From contig JALTMC010000818.1 of NCBI GenBank assembly GCA_027005175.1, forward strand, positions 1-10,282: 10,282 nucleotides of DNA. The letters run 5' to 3'. Source of the DNA: Myxococcales bacterium. GTDB lineage: Bacteria; Myxococcota_C; UBA6777. Shown piece by piece: positions 1-6,656 of the stretch. Position numbers and translations under genes: made by a program. Position 1 is the stretch's first letter. Every line of letters starts with the position of its first letter. The notes under the pieces are model-generated. The model searched no databases and was not told the origin of the DNA. It saw only the letters and a program-made list of their open reading frames with translations.

Positions 1-2476
1 GCACTGTGCTGATGGTGTTGCTTGCTTCGGAGTATCTCTCGCCTGTTGTGTTGGCATAGACCGGAATGCCCGCTGCTTGGAACTCTATATTCTGTAGGAA
101 TTCGAGAAAGGGTGCTTGTGCATCGGAGACAAAGGAACTGTGAAATGCGGCAAAAACATCGAGTCTTCGGGTGGCGTAGCCTTTGTCTTTGCAAGCTGAC
201 TCAGCTTTTGTGATAGCGGCTTCGCTACCGGATAGAATCCCCTGTGTGGGGCTGTTTCGATTGGCTAGAACGAGTTCCCAATCGTTGGAAGAGAGAAGTT
301 GATCGATCTCTTCGAGTGGGGCGCGAACAGCCAACATGGTGCCTCGATCGCCATCTCCTTCTGCCATCAATCGACCGCGCTCCTTGGAGACTCGGAAGAG
401 GTCTTCTTGTGTCATACAACCGGCGGCAAACAAGGCGACCAGCTCTCCGTAGCTATGTCCTGCGACCGCGTCGGGCTGTAGGCCAAATTCTTGTAGCAGG
501 TGAAGCATTCCAACACTGATGGCACCCAGAGCTGGCTGAGCCACTGCGGTATGAGACAGAGCTTGCTGGTAAAGGGTGCTTGCTTTTTGAGAGAAAGTCG
601 GTGGGGGAAAGATGGTTTGGGAGATCGAAGGAGTTTGGTTCAGCACTTTGTCTGTGGTGTTGAGGGCCTCCCAACAAGCAGGGAAGGTTCGAACCCAGTC
701 CGAAGCCATACCCACATACTGACTGCCCTGTCCTGGAAAGAGAAAGGCTACTTTTCCAGAGACCTCTGATGTCTCTCCGCTGTAGTAGATTCCAGGTGCT
801 TGTGTTGCTTGTTTGGGTGAGGGGGTCAGGAGTTGTTGTGCCTGTTCTAACATCTGTGACAGAGACTGTTCATAACTCGCAACGAGTGTGAGTCTTGCGG
901 TGGCTCTGTGCTCAAACGTGTTTCGTGAGGCAGCAGCACGCCGTGCTATTGCGATGTCTGTAGGCTCCGTATCGAGCCACGTCTGCCACTCGGTCATGCT
1001 TTGCTGAAGTACGCCGACGGAATCGCCGGAAAATGCGAGTATCTCAACGCTTTGGTCCCAGGCTGTTTTCTCTTTGGTGGGTGTGTATTCTTCCAGGACC
1101 GCATGAAAGTTGCTGCCACCAAAGCCGAGCGCGCTGACTCCTGCGCGTCGGGAGCGTTCTGTGAGCCAGGGGCGGGTTTGGGTGTTGATGTAGAAGGGGC
1201 TTTGTTCTAACTCCATTTTGGGGTTGGGGGCCTCCACCTTGAGTGTGGATGGCAACGTCTTGTGATAGAGGGACAGGGCCGCTTTAATTAAACTTGCCGA
1301 ACCTGCCGCAGCTTTTGTATGTCCAATCTGTGATTTGACTGTTCCCAACGCACACCATTGCGATTCATCGCTGTTGTTGCGATAGGTCTCACGCAAAGCC
1401 TCAAACTCTGTTGCGTCACCCACCTTGGTGCCTGTCCCGTGGGCTTCCACCATACCGATATCTCGGGGCTGAACTCCTGCTTCGGCGTAGGCGCGATGCA
1501 GAGCTTTGACCTGTCCGGCAGCGCGTGGGGCATAGATACTTTGTGACTTCCCGTCACTCGATGAGCCCATACCGCGAATGACGGCATAGATCGTATCGCC
1601 ATCTCGCTCGGCATCTTCCAATCGCTTCAGGACGACCATACCGAGTCCTTCGCCAATGATGGTGCCATCTGCTTGTGCAGAGAAGGGGCGGACATCGCCT
1701 GTGGGGGAGAGGGCGGGGGTTTTGCTGAAACACATGTACATAAAGATATCGTTGAGGGTGTCGATACCACCGGAGAGAACCATATCAGCCTTGCCAGAAG
1801 ATAGCTCCATCATTGCGAGATGTACGGCACTTAAGGAGCTTGCACATGCCGCATCCACCACACAGTTTGTGCCGCCAAAGTCGAGCCTATTTGCGATACG
1901 ACCTGCGACAACATTGCCTAGCAAACCAGGGAATGAATTCTCCTGCCAACCGACATAACTGTCTCCAATGCGCTCGACCACTTCTTCTGTTTTTTGGGCA
2001 TCGATGCCTGCATCCAGCAGGGCTTCTCGCCAGATCGGGTGTCCCAGTCGAGCACCCAGTGGGATGACAAGCTCCAGGGTTCCTGTGACACCAAGGATGA
2101 CACTCACACGATCCCGATCAAACTCCTTACCATCTCCATAGCCTGCATCTTCTAGTGCCATCTTCGCAGCGACCAGCCCAAGCAATTGAGCAGTATCTGT
2201 GGCTTCGAGAGCCATTGGCGGTATGCCCCATTCGGTGGGATCAAAGGATGTGGTGGGGAGGAATCCACCACGCTTGGCATAGGTATGGTCGGGGCGTTTG
2301 GGATCTTCGTCAAAGAAGTCTTGGGCAGACCAGTGTGTGTCGGGAATGTCGGTGATGGCATCTTCGCCTTGGCATAGGAGCCGCCAGTACTCCTTTAGAT
2401 TTCGGGCTTTGGGGAAGAGGCAGCCCATGCCGACGATAGCAATGGGTGTTGATGATTTCTCGTTGTGTTGCTTCAA
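1..2476 (-). CDS. pfaA: PfaA-type polyketide/PUFA synthase, KS-AT portion (partial)
   Basis: This is the N-terminal part of a large iterative type I synthase that condenses malonyl units in the cytoplasm; the gene leaves the window at base 1 after 825 codons. Reading the minus strand line by line gives an unbroken frame. Residues about 10-440 are a ketosynthase: an N-terminal PIAIVGMG, the nucleophile Cys211 in DAACASSL, His346 in HGTGTKVGD and His386 in IGHTKAAAG. A linker leads to an acyltransferase from about residue 576 (FPGQGSQ), with Ser675 in GHSYGE and His779 in AFHS. All catalytic residues are present. The only upstream start in frame is the TTG at 2476, with AAAGGAAG five bases before it. 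The KS is close in style to PfaA (GRIANRLDFGGTNC region), and pfaD sits 38 bp upstream, as in PUFA synthase operons. ACP, KR and DH domains would lie outside the window. A heterocyst-glycolipid-like (HglE) or other Pfa-like lipid synthase is the main alternative. Confidence 0.88.
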   Translation of the reverse strand, partial: MKQHNEKSSTPIAIVGMGCLFPKARNLKEYWRLLCQGEDAITDIPDTHWSAQDFFDEDPKRPDHTYAKRGGFLPTTSFDPTEWGIPPMALEATDTAQLLGLVAAKMALEDAGYGDGKEFDRDRVSVILGVTGTLELVIPLGARLGHPIWREALLDAGIDAQKTEEVVERIGDSYVGWQENSFPGLLGNVVAGRIANRLDFGGTNCVVDAACASSLSAVHLAMMELSSGKADMVLSGGIDTLNDIFMYMCFSKTPALSPTGDVRPFSAQADGTIIGEGLGMVVLKRLEDAERDGDTIYAVIRGMGSSSDGKSQSIYAPRAAGQVKALHRAYAEAGVQPRDIGMVEAHGTGTKVGDATEFEALRETYRNNSDESQWCALGTVKSQIGHTKAAAGSASLIKAALSLYHKTLPSTLKVEAPNPKMELEQSPFYINTQTRPWLTERSRRAGVSALGFGGSNFHAVLEEYTPTKEKTAWDQSVEILAFSGDSVGVLQQSMTEWQTWLDTEPTDIAIARRAAASRNTFEHRATARLTLVASYEQSLSQMLEQAQQLLTPSPKQATQAPGIYYSGETSEVSGKVAFLFPGQGSQYVGMASDWVRTFPACWEALNTTDKVLNQTPSISQTIFPPPTFSQKASTLYQQALSHTAVAQPALGAISVGMLHLLQEFGLQPDAVAGHSYGELVALFAAGCMTQEDLFRVSKERGRLMAEGDGDRGTMLAVRAPLEEIDQLLSSNDWELVLANRNSPTQGILSGSEAAITKAESACKDKGYATRRLDVFAAFHSSFVSDAQAPFLEFLQNIEFQAAGIPVYANTTGERYSEASNTISTV

Positions 2477-2481
2477 GTCTA

Positions 2482-2489
2482 CTTCCTTT
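2482..2489 (-). promoter_or_regulatory. Ribosome binding site deciding the TTG start of the KS-AT gene
   Basis: The minus strand reads AAAGGAAG followed by TAGAC and then TTG. The frame is closed by TGA at 2500-2498, and no ATG or GTG lies between that stop and the conserved KS N-terminus. The TTG with this Shine-Dalgarno is therefore the only sensible start. Confidence 0.65.
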
Positions 2490-2514
2490 CGCGGGAATCA
2501 AGCTTAACCCAAAA

Positions 2515-4158
2515 TTAACCTAAGAGACTGCGAATTTGCTGGATTGGCATGGGGGCAAAGTGTTGTAAGGAGGAAGGCAGGGTGACACCCTGTGACCGAA
2601 TCCAATTAATTCGTGTCAGATACGCGGCACCCACCATCAGGTTCCACGCCACGAGATCAACTCGTCGGGCTTCGGGAGCTGCTAAAAAGGATCCTTTGGT
2701 CCATTCATTGAAGGCTCCCATCGCTGGTCCACACCAGATCTGGTAGTCCATCTTACGACTGGGATCACCTGCGTTGGCCCACTTCGATGACAAGCCCAAA
2801 TAGCTCCGAAAGACCAATGCCATTTTGTGCTGGGGATCTTTGTCTGCGCGGACGATCTGTGCTGGGTCCACTTTGGCAAAGAAAGAGCATGTACTCGCCC
2901 ACGTTTCTTCCAAGGTCGCCTTGAAATAATCTCGCTCCAATACGTTGCGTTGGGCTGCTGGGATCTCATCTAGGCTCTTGTAGGAGCGGAATAACTCATA
3001 GAGTTTTCGTGCCCGCAGCGCAAACATTGTCCCGCGTTTCAGGACTTGCACTTTGACACCCATTTCAAACATATCAGCGGCAGGAGCCATTGTGACATCA
3101 GCTTGCTGAGTTTCTGCGAGGAGTTGGCGAACGGTTGGTGATGTTCCAGCTTCAAGACAGGACTGGTTGACGGAACCCGTTAAGATGTAATCAGCACCCA
3201 TGGCAAAAGCAGAGGCGGCAGACAGAGGTGTGGAGATCCCACCCGCCATTCCGACACAGAGGGGCCTGGGGTAATTGTACGTTTCATTGCATGCGTCTCG
3301 AAGTGCCATCAAGGTCGGTGTTAGGACAATCGAGGGCTGGTTGTCTGTGTGTCCACCGGAGTCAGCTTCGGCTGTGATGTCTTCCGCTACAGGAACATAT
3401 TGTGCGAGGGTTGCCTCTTGTTGTGTGAGGCGACCTTGTTCCACCAAAGTTCGAAGTAGTTTTTCGGGGGGGGGCGCAAAGAACTTGCGAGCCACTTCAA
3501 TGCGCGATACCTTTCCCACCACACGATGTGGGCAGATAATGCGGCCACGGGGGTCTTGGTGGATACCTTTTATCCGGTAGTATACCAAGGGAAGAGTGAG
3601 ATCGAGATAAGCTGATGCGCTCACTAGCTGTACATGATAGCGGTGGTACAACTCGACGACTGCCATCTCCAAGGCGGGCTCATTGGGGCTGTGAATTAAG
3701 TTGAAGCCAAAGGGCAAGTCACCCAACTCTTGCTTCAGTGTGATGATGGCCTTTTCGACTTCCGCCAGGCTTAAGCCTGCGGAACCAAAGAATCCAAGCA
3801 TTCCTGCGCGGGCCATAGAGATAACGATGTCTGTTGACGTTATCCCGTTTGCCATGGCCCCGGCGATATAAGCCAATCGAAGTCCATGAGCCTGACGAAA
3901 TCGTGAGCTACCCAGAGCTTGAGGAGGTAGAGCAGGGACATGAGCATGAAGAGGGTACGCCTCAACGCCAGCAGGAGGATAGGCTCCGAGTAATGCTGCT
4001 CCGCCACGTCCTGCGCTCAAGTGTCCCTGTGCCTCCACCAACGAGAAGGGCTGGCTGAGATCCAATAGCCCCTGATGGACTGCTTGTCTCTCGGAGGATG
4101 GAGGATTGGGGCCTGAAAGCCACCATCTGTCTTGTATGTGGGAGGGGACTGGTTGCAT
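2515..4158 (-). CDS. pfaD: PfaD, FMN-dependent trans-acting enoyl reductase
   Basis: PfaD is the stand-alone enoyl reductase of PUFA and related lipid synthases. It reduces enoyl-ACP intermediates in trans, using FMN and NAD(P)H, in a TIM barrel related to nitronate monooxygenase. The 547-residue product matches the usual family length. Visible marks are the N-terminal WWLSGPNPPS (residues 12-21), AGAMANGITSTD (99-110), GFFGSAGLS (122-130), the GFNLIHSPNEP segment (151-161), the conserved SGGHTDN (267-273), and the flavin-phosphate region VGMAGGIS to GADYILTGSVNQ (302-332). The C-terminal third (MFEMGVKVQVLKRGTMF onwards) is the typical PfaD extension. The ATG at 4158 lies eleven residues before the conserved WWLSGP; its Shine-Dalgarno is weak (AAAGAG about ten bases upstream). 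It is the first gene of the leftward operon, 38 bp ahead of the KS-AT gene, an order known from myxobacterial pfa clusters where the reductase gene comes first. No anomaly is seen inside the protein. Confidence 0.95.
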   Translation of the reverse strand: MQPVPSHIQDRWWLSGPNPPSSERQAVHQGLLDLSQPFSLVEAQGHLSAGRGGAALLGAYPPAGVEAYPLHAHVPALPPQALGSSRFRQAHGLRLAYIAGAMANGITSTDIVISMARAGMLGFFGSAGLSLAEVEKAIITLKQELGDLPFGFNLIHSPNEPALEMAVVELYHRYHVQLVSASAYLDLTLPLVYYRIKGIHQDPRGRIICPHRVVGKVSRIEVARKFFAPPPEKLLRTLVEQGRLTQQEATLAQYVPVAEDITAEADSGGHTDNQPSIVLTPTLMALRDACNETYNYPRPLCVGMAGGISTPLSAASAFAMGADYILTGSVNQSCLEAGTSPTVRQLLAETQQADVTMAPAADMFEMGVKVQVLKRGTMFALRARKLYELFRSYKSLDEIPAAQRNVLERDYFKATLEETWASTCSFFAKVDPAQIVRADKDPQHKMALVFRSYLGLSSKWANAGDPSRKMDYQIWCGPAMGAFNEWTKGSFLAAPEARRVDLVAWNLMVGAAYLTRINWIRSQGVTLPSSLQHFAPMPIQQIRSLLG

Positions 4159-4306
4159 GCGACTTTTAACTCTTTGTTTCTGTTGAAGTATTTTCTTTGT
4201 TGTGATAGAGGTCTACATCGGGAACATTCCTCCCCTAAAGAAGTAGCACCTACATACACTAAGATCCCCAAGGGAAACAAGAGGTGTTTGTGAAATAATT
4301 GTGGGT

Positions 4307-4336
4307 TTGATATTCCAACACGTGTTGGAATATCAA
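4307..4336. promoter_or_regulatory. Perfect 30-bp palindrome, putative operator in the divergent region
   Basis: The 15-base arm TTGATATTCCAACAC is followed directly by its exact reverse complement, centred between 4321 and 4322. It lies about 150 bp upstream of the pfaD start and about 270 bp upstream of the cysH start. A perfect uninterrupted dyad of this size is typical of a binding site for a homodimeric regulator; no T-tract follows, so a terminator is unlikely. Each strand also reads TTGATA-18 bp-TATCAA, which resembles a sigma-70 -35/-10 pair (5/6 and 4/6 matches), so overlapping back-to-back promoters are possible. The regulator is not identifiable from this window. Confidence 0.6.
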
Positions 4337-4420
4337 TACTTTAGGTCGGGAACTATCAATCAAAGCCGGGACTTTCTCTCTCTCAAGACTTGCTCTTTCT
4401 GGCTTGAAATTTGGAGGGAA

Positions 4421-4448
4421 GCAAGGCCTTTTTCTTGCCATATTTTTA
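4421..4448 (+). terminator. Possible leader hairpin/attenuator upstream of cysH
   Basis: GCAAG (4421-4425) and CTTGC (4434-4438) can pair around an eight-base loop, followed by a T-rich tract (TATTTTTA). If cysH is transcribed from near the palindrome, this would sit in its 5' leader and could act as an attenuator. The stem is only 5 bp, so this is a weak call. Confidence 0.22.
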
Positions 4449-4609
4449 ACCAGGGTTAGATTGTGCGTTTCTATTTTCCTTCCCTGCTGGGTGAAAGGGA
4501 TTCTTTGAACAACGACCCTCACCCCATCTGGGCTTCGTCCTGTCGATTCTGCCGGACTCGCGATCGGGAGGGGGCTTTCACGCCCACAACATAAGAGGTT
4601 TTTTTTCTG

Positions 4610-5647
4610 ATGAAAATCGTAATGGTGAAGAAGCAACTCCTCTGTGGCGAACCTTGTGACAAGTGTGCACAGGCCGAAAAGATGTTGCGTGAACGTGGTG
4701 TTTGGGAGCGCATCGATGAGGTTGTTTGGGCGATCGAAGGTGAGCCCGAGTCTGCGGGGATGCTTTTGGGCGCACAATACGGTGTCAATCTGGCTCCCTT
4801 CTTTGTGGTGACCCAAGAGGATGGTACTGAAAAAGTGTATCGCAGCGCGTTACGCTTCTTCAAAGAGAGCTTTTCCGATGTCTCTACGAGTCAATCCAAG
4901 AACAAACAAAATAAGCCCCGTTCCGCCCGTTTGGATCGAGACCTCCCTGCCTTGGATGAAAAATACTCGACCAGGCATCCACAAGAAATTATCGAGTGGG
5001 GGTTGAAATGGTTTGGGGCCGATTGTGCCATCGCTTTCAGTGGTGCAGAGGATGTCATTCTTATCGATATGGCTGTCAACACAGGGTTGTCTTTTTCTGT
5101 GTTTTGTCTGGATACAGGACGACTTCATCCCGAAACATACCAGTATCTTGAAACGGTTCGGAAACACTATGGCATCCCGATCCGTTTGATGTCTCCCAAG
5201 GCCGATGACCTGGAGGATCTTGTTCGAGAAAAGGGGCTCTACAGCTTTCTGGAAGACGGCCACAAACAGTGCTGTGGTATCCGCAAGATCGAACCGCTTC
5301 GGCGGGCTCTTGGAGATTGTCGCGCCTGGATCTCTGGACAACGTCGAGACCAAAGCCCCGCGACTCGCTCTGATTTGCATGTGATTCACAAAGATGAGGC
5401 ATTCAAAGGGGTTGGGGAAGGCGATCTTGTGAAACTGAACCCTCTCACCCACTGGACGTCACAACAAGTCTGGGATTATATTCGCGACCATGAAGTCCCC
5501 TACAACCCCTTGCATGAACGTGGGTTTCGCTCCATCGGCTGCGAACCTTGCACACGAGCGACTCTCCCTGGTGAACATGAGCGAGCAGGGCGCTGGTGGT
5601 GGGAAGAAAGCACCAAACGCGAGTGTGGTCTCCATACCAAAGGATGA
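4610..5647 (+). CDS. cysH: Adenylyl-sulfate (APS) reductase with N-terminal glutaredoxin-like domain
   Basis: The enzyme reduces APS to sulfite and AMP in cytoplasmic assimilatory sulfate reduction. Residues about 120-345 are the CysH catalytic domain. They show the PPi-loop-like SGAEDV (144-149), LDTGRLHPETY (168-178), the adjacent Cys221-Cys222 of KQCCGIRK, Cys311 and Cys314 of GCEPCTR, and the C-terminal catalytic Cys339 in ECGLH. The CC plus CxxC set binds a [4Fe-4S] cluster and marks APS reductases; PAPS-only enzymes lack it. Residues 1-85 form an added thioredoxin/glutaredoxin-like module: beta-strand KIVMVKK, Cys12-x3-Cys16-x2-Cys19 (CGEPCDKC), a helix, and a cis-proline-type LAPFFVV near Pro63. 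A charged linker (about 90-118) joins the two. This module may supply electrons to the Cys339 thiosulfonate intermediate. The ATG at 4610 has AAGAGG eleven bases upstream. The gene is monocistronic here and divergent from pfaD. The stop codon lies inside a GGATGAT/ATCATCC stem. Confidence 0.93.
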   Translation: MKIVMVKKQLLCGEPCDKCAQAEKMLRERGVWERIDEVVWAIEGEPESAGMLLGAQYGVNLAPFFVVTQEDGTEKVYRSALRFFKESFSDVSTSQSKNKQNKPRSARLDRDLPALDEKYSTRHPQEIIEWGLKWFGADCAIAFSGAEDVILIDMAVNTGLSFSVFCLDTGRLHPETYQYLETVRKHYGIPIRLMSPKADDLEDLVREKGLYSFLEDGHKQCCGIRKIEPLRRALGDCRAWISGQRRDQSPATRSDLHVIHKDEAFKGVGEGDLVKLNPLTHWTSQQVWDYIRDHEVPYNPLHERGFRSIGCEPCTRATLPGEHERAGRWWWEESTKRECGLHTKG

Positions 5648-5663
5648 TCCTTCAGCATCATCC
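5642..5663 (+). terminator. Hairpin overlapping the cysH stop codon
   Basis: GGATGAT (5642-5648) and ATCATCC (5657-5663) form a perfect 7-bp stem around an 8-base loop; the cysH TGA is inside the left arm. A pyrimidine-rich stretch (CCCTTCCTTCTCTTG) follows in place of a pure T-tract, so it may be a weak terminator or an mRNA 3'-end stabiliser. Confidence 0.35.
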
Positions 5664-5688
5664 CCCTTCCTTCTCTTGTCTCGTCGGA
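5664..5688. repeat. 25-bp direct repeat, copy 1
   Basis: The 25 bases, beginning CCCTTCCTTCTCTTG and ending TCGTCGGA, recur exactly at 5738-5762. Similarity continues imperfectly for about ten more bases past each copy. The copies start 74 bp apart in the non-coding gap between convergent genes. The function is unknown. Confidence 0.8.
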
Positions 5689-5737
5689 TTCCTTGTGTTG
5701 CTCGGAAACAACAAACCATTCACGTCTTGAGGCATCT

Positions 5738-5762
5738 CCCTTCCTTCTCTTGTCTCGTCGGA
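5738..5762. repeat. 25-bp direct repeat, copy 2
   Basis: This is an exact second copy of the repeat at 5664-5688 in the same convergent gap. Its 74-bp offset is not a multiple of three, which argues against a coding origin. Two copies with a 49-bp spacer do not make a CRISPR array. Confidence 0.8.
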
Positions 5763-5770
5763 CTCTTCGT

Positions 5771-5793
5771 GTACATACTCTTTGTGTACGTAC
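5771..5793 (-). terminator. Possible terminator hairpin after the Rieske gene
   Basis: On the minus strand GTACGTAC and GTATGTAC can pair as an 8-bp stem with one G-U wobble around a 7-base loop, eleven bases after the Rieske stop codon. No T-tract follows, so termination is uncertain. Confidence 0.28.
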
Positions 5794-5803
5794 TTTCGAT
5801 GGG

Positions 5804-6589
5804 TCAATAGTAGATGTGTACTTCTTGTGGAGAGGGAAGGTATTTGAGTTTGTAGCGGGTGAGATCTTTGCGAGCTGGACCGACCTGGACTTTGCCAAAC
5901 TCATCAAATTCAGAACTGTGACAGGGACAATAGAAGGTTTTGAGTCCGCCTTGCCATCGGACCGTACAGTGTCTGTGTGGGCAGTCTTGACTGAGAGCCC
6001 GGAAGGTATTGCTGTTGATCCTCATCAACAACACTGGATCCATATCGATATTGAATCGTTTGGTTCCACCGGTCTTTTGTAGCTCAGGGTGTTTTGCCAA
6101 TGACACCATGAAGACACGCGGACCATCTTGCGGCTGACTCTCTATGACAGGCTCTGAACTCAACTCGGCCTGGGTTTCAAATGAAGTCTCTTGTCTTGTT
6201 TCTGGTTTTGCTTCCTGTCTCACTTCCGGTTGTGGTTCCTGCTTTGCTTCCTTGGCGAGATCGGGAGCGGGTTCGGGCGTACGATCTGGAATCAATTCGG
6301 TGTTTGATGTCGGAGGTAGTTCAGGTGATGGCTCTGCTGTCGATCGTTCGATTCCTGCGTCTGCTGTTGCTTCGGTAAGGACTGAACTCTCTTGGGAAAG
6401 AGCTTCTTTTTTGGATTCAGAGAGTGGTGCGTCTGCTGTGCTTTCTTGTGTCTTGGAAGAGTCTTGTTGAGGTGGTGAAGGGGGGCCGCATCCTTCCAGG
6501 GGAGAGCCTGTTACACCGATAACGACGAAGACTCCTGCTGCTCCAGTCGCCTTAACAAAGGTTCGTCGGGATATCTTTTTGGTACTCAC
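5804..6589 (-). CDS. Exported Rieske [2Fe-2S] protein with Tat signal and Glu/Pro-rich linker
   Basis: This is an electron-transfer or redox protein that probably acts outside the cytoplasmic membrane. The preferred start is the GTG at 6589, giving STKKISRRTFVK, a Tat motif (SRRTFVK) within the first dozen residues, followed by a hydrophobic stretch AAGVFVVIGVTG. An upstream ATG at 6622 is in frame, but it would bury the Tat motif deeper and has no clear Shine-Dalgarno. SPLEGCG after the hydrophobic stretch could be a degenerate lipobox, so a Tat lipoprotein is possible. A linker of roughly 120 residues rich in Glu, Pro, Ser, Thr and Gln follows. The last 100 residues are a Rieske domain with CPHRHC and CPCHSSEFD: both cluster cysteines, both cluster histidines and both disulfide cysteines are present. 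The usual Gly before the second Cys of box 1 is His here. The gene lies 67 bp after the ECF sigma gene (34 bp if the ATG is used), so co-transcription is likely. The redox partner is unknown. Confidence 0.85.
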   Translation of the reverse strand: MSTKKISRRTFVKATGAAGVFVVIGVTGSPLEGCGPPSPPQQDSSKTQESTADAPLSESKKEALSQESSVLTEATADAGIERSTAEPSPELPPTSNTELIPDRTPEPAPDLAKEAKQEPQPEVRQEAKPETRQETSFETQAELSSEPVIESQPQDGPRVFMVSLAKHPELQKTGGTKRFNIDMDPVLLMRINSNTFRALSQDCPHRHCTVRWQGGLKTFYCPCHSSEFDEFGKVQVGPARKDLTRYKLKYLPSPQEVHIYY

Positions 6590-6656
6590 AAACACTACCA
6601 CCAAGCAAGAGGAAGTCCACATAAAACTCGTACGGGAGCTAAGTCAGAGGCTGGAA

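Larger units (their letters stand above)
4159..4609. other. Divergent intergenic region between pfaD and cysH
   Basis: This 451-bp stretch separates two genes transcribed away from each other and should hold both promoters. It contains a perfect 30-bp palindrome at 4307-4336 and a small hairpin with a T-rich tail at 4421-4448. Near cysH there is a GGGC/GCCC stem at about 4572-4584. I see no convincing protein: the long minus-strand frame starting inside cysH runs antisense to it and has no family motif. No tRNA or recognisable riboswitch core was found. Confidence 0.7.

Noticed and set aside
1-2476. Suspected frameshift or pseudogene, because many short open frames cover the region on both strands
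   Set aside because: Translating the minus strand triplet by triplet gave a continuous frame with complete KS and AT motifs; the gene simply runs off the edge.
4337-4609. SAM-type riboswitch upstream of cysH
   Set aside because: No conserved SAM-I or SAM-II core bases or pairing pattern could be seen; only short generic stems.
4259-4816. A 185-codon minus-strand open frame overlapping the cysH start
   Set aside because: It runs antisense to the conserved CysH N-terminus for over 200 bases, has no recognisable motif, and its composition looks like a shadow frame.
5664-5762. CRISPR-like repeat pair
   Set aside because: Only two repeats, a 49-bp spacer that does not recur, and no cas gene nearby.
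6144-6470. Plus-strand open frame of about 108 codons rich in Ser, Gly and Ala
   Set aside because: It is the antisense of the repetitive Glu/Pro/Ser/Thr-rich linker of the Rieske protein; low-complexity codons keep the opposite strand open.
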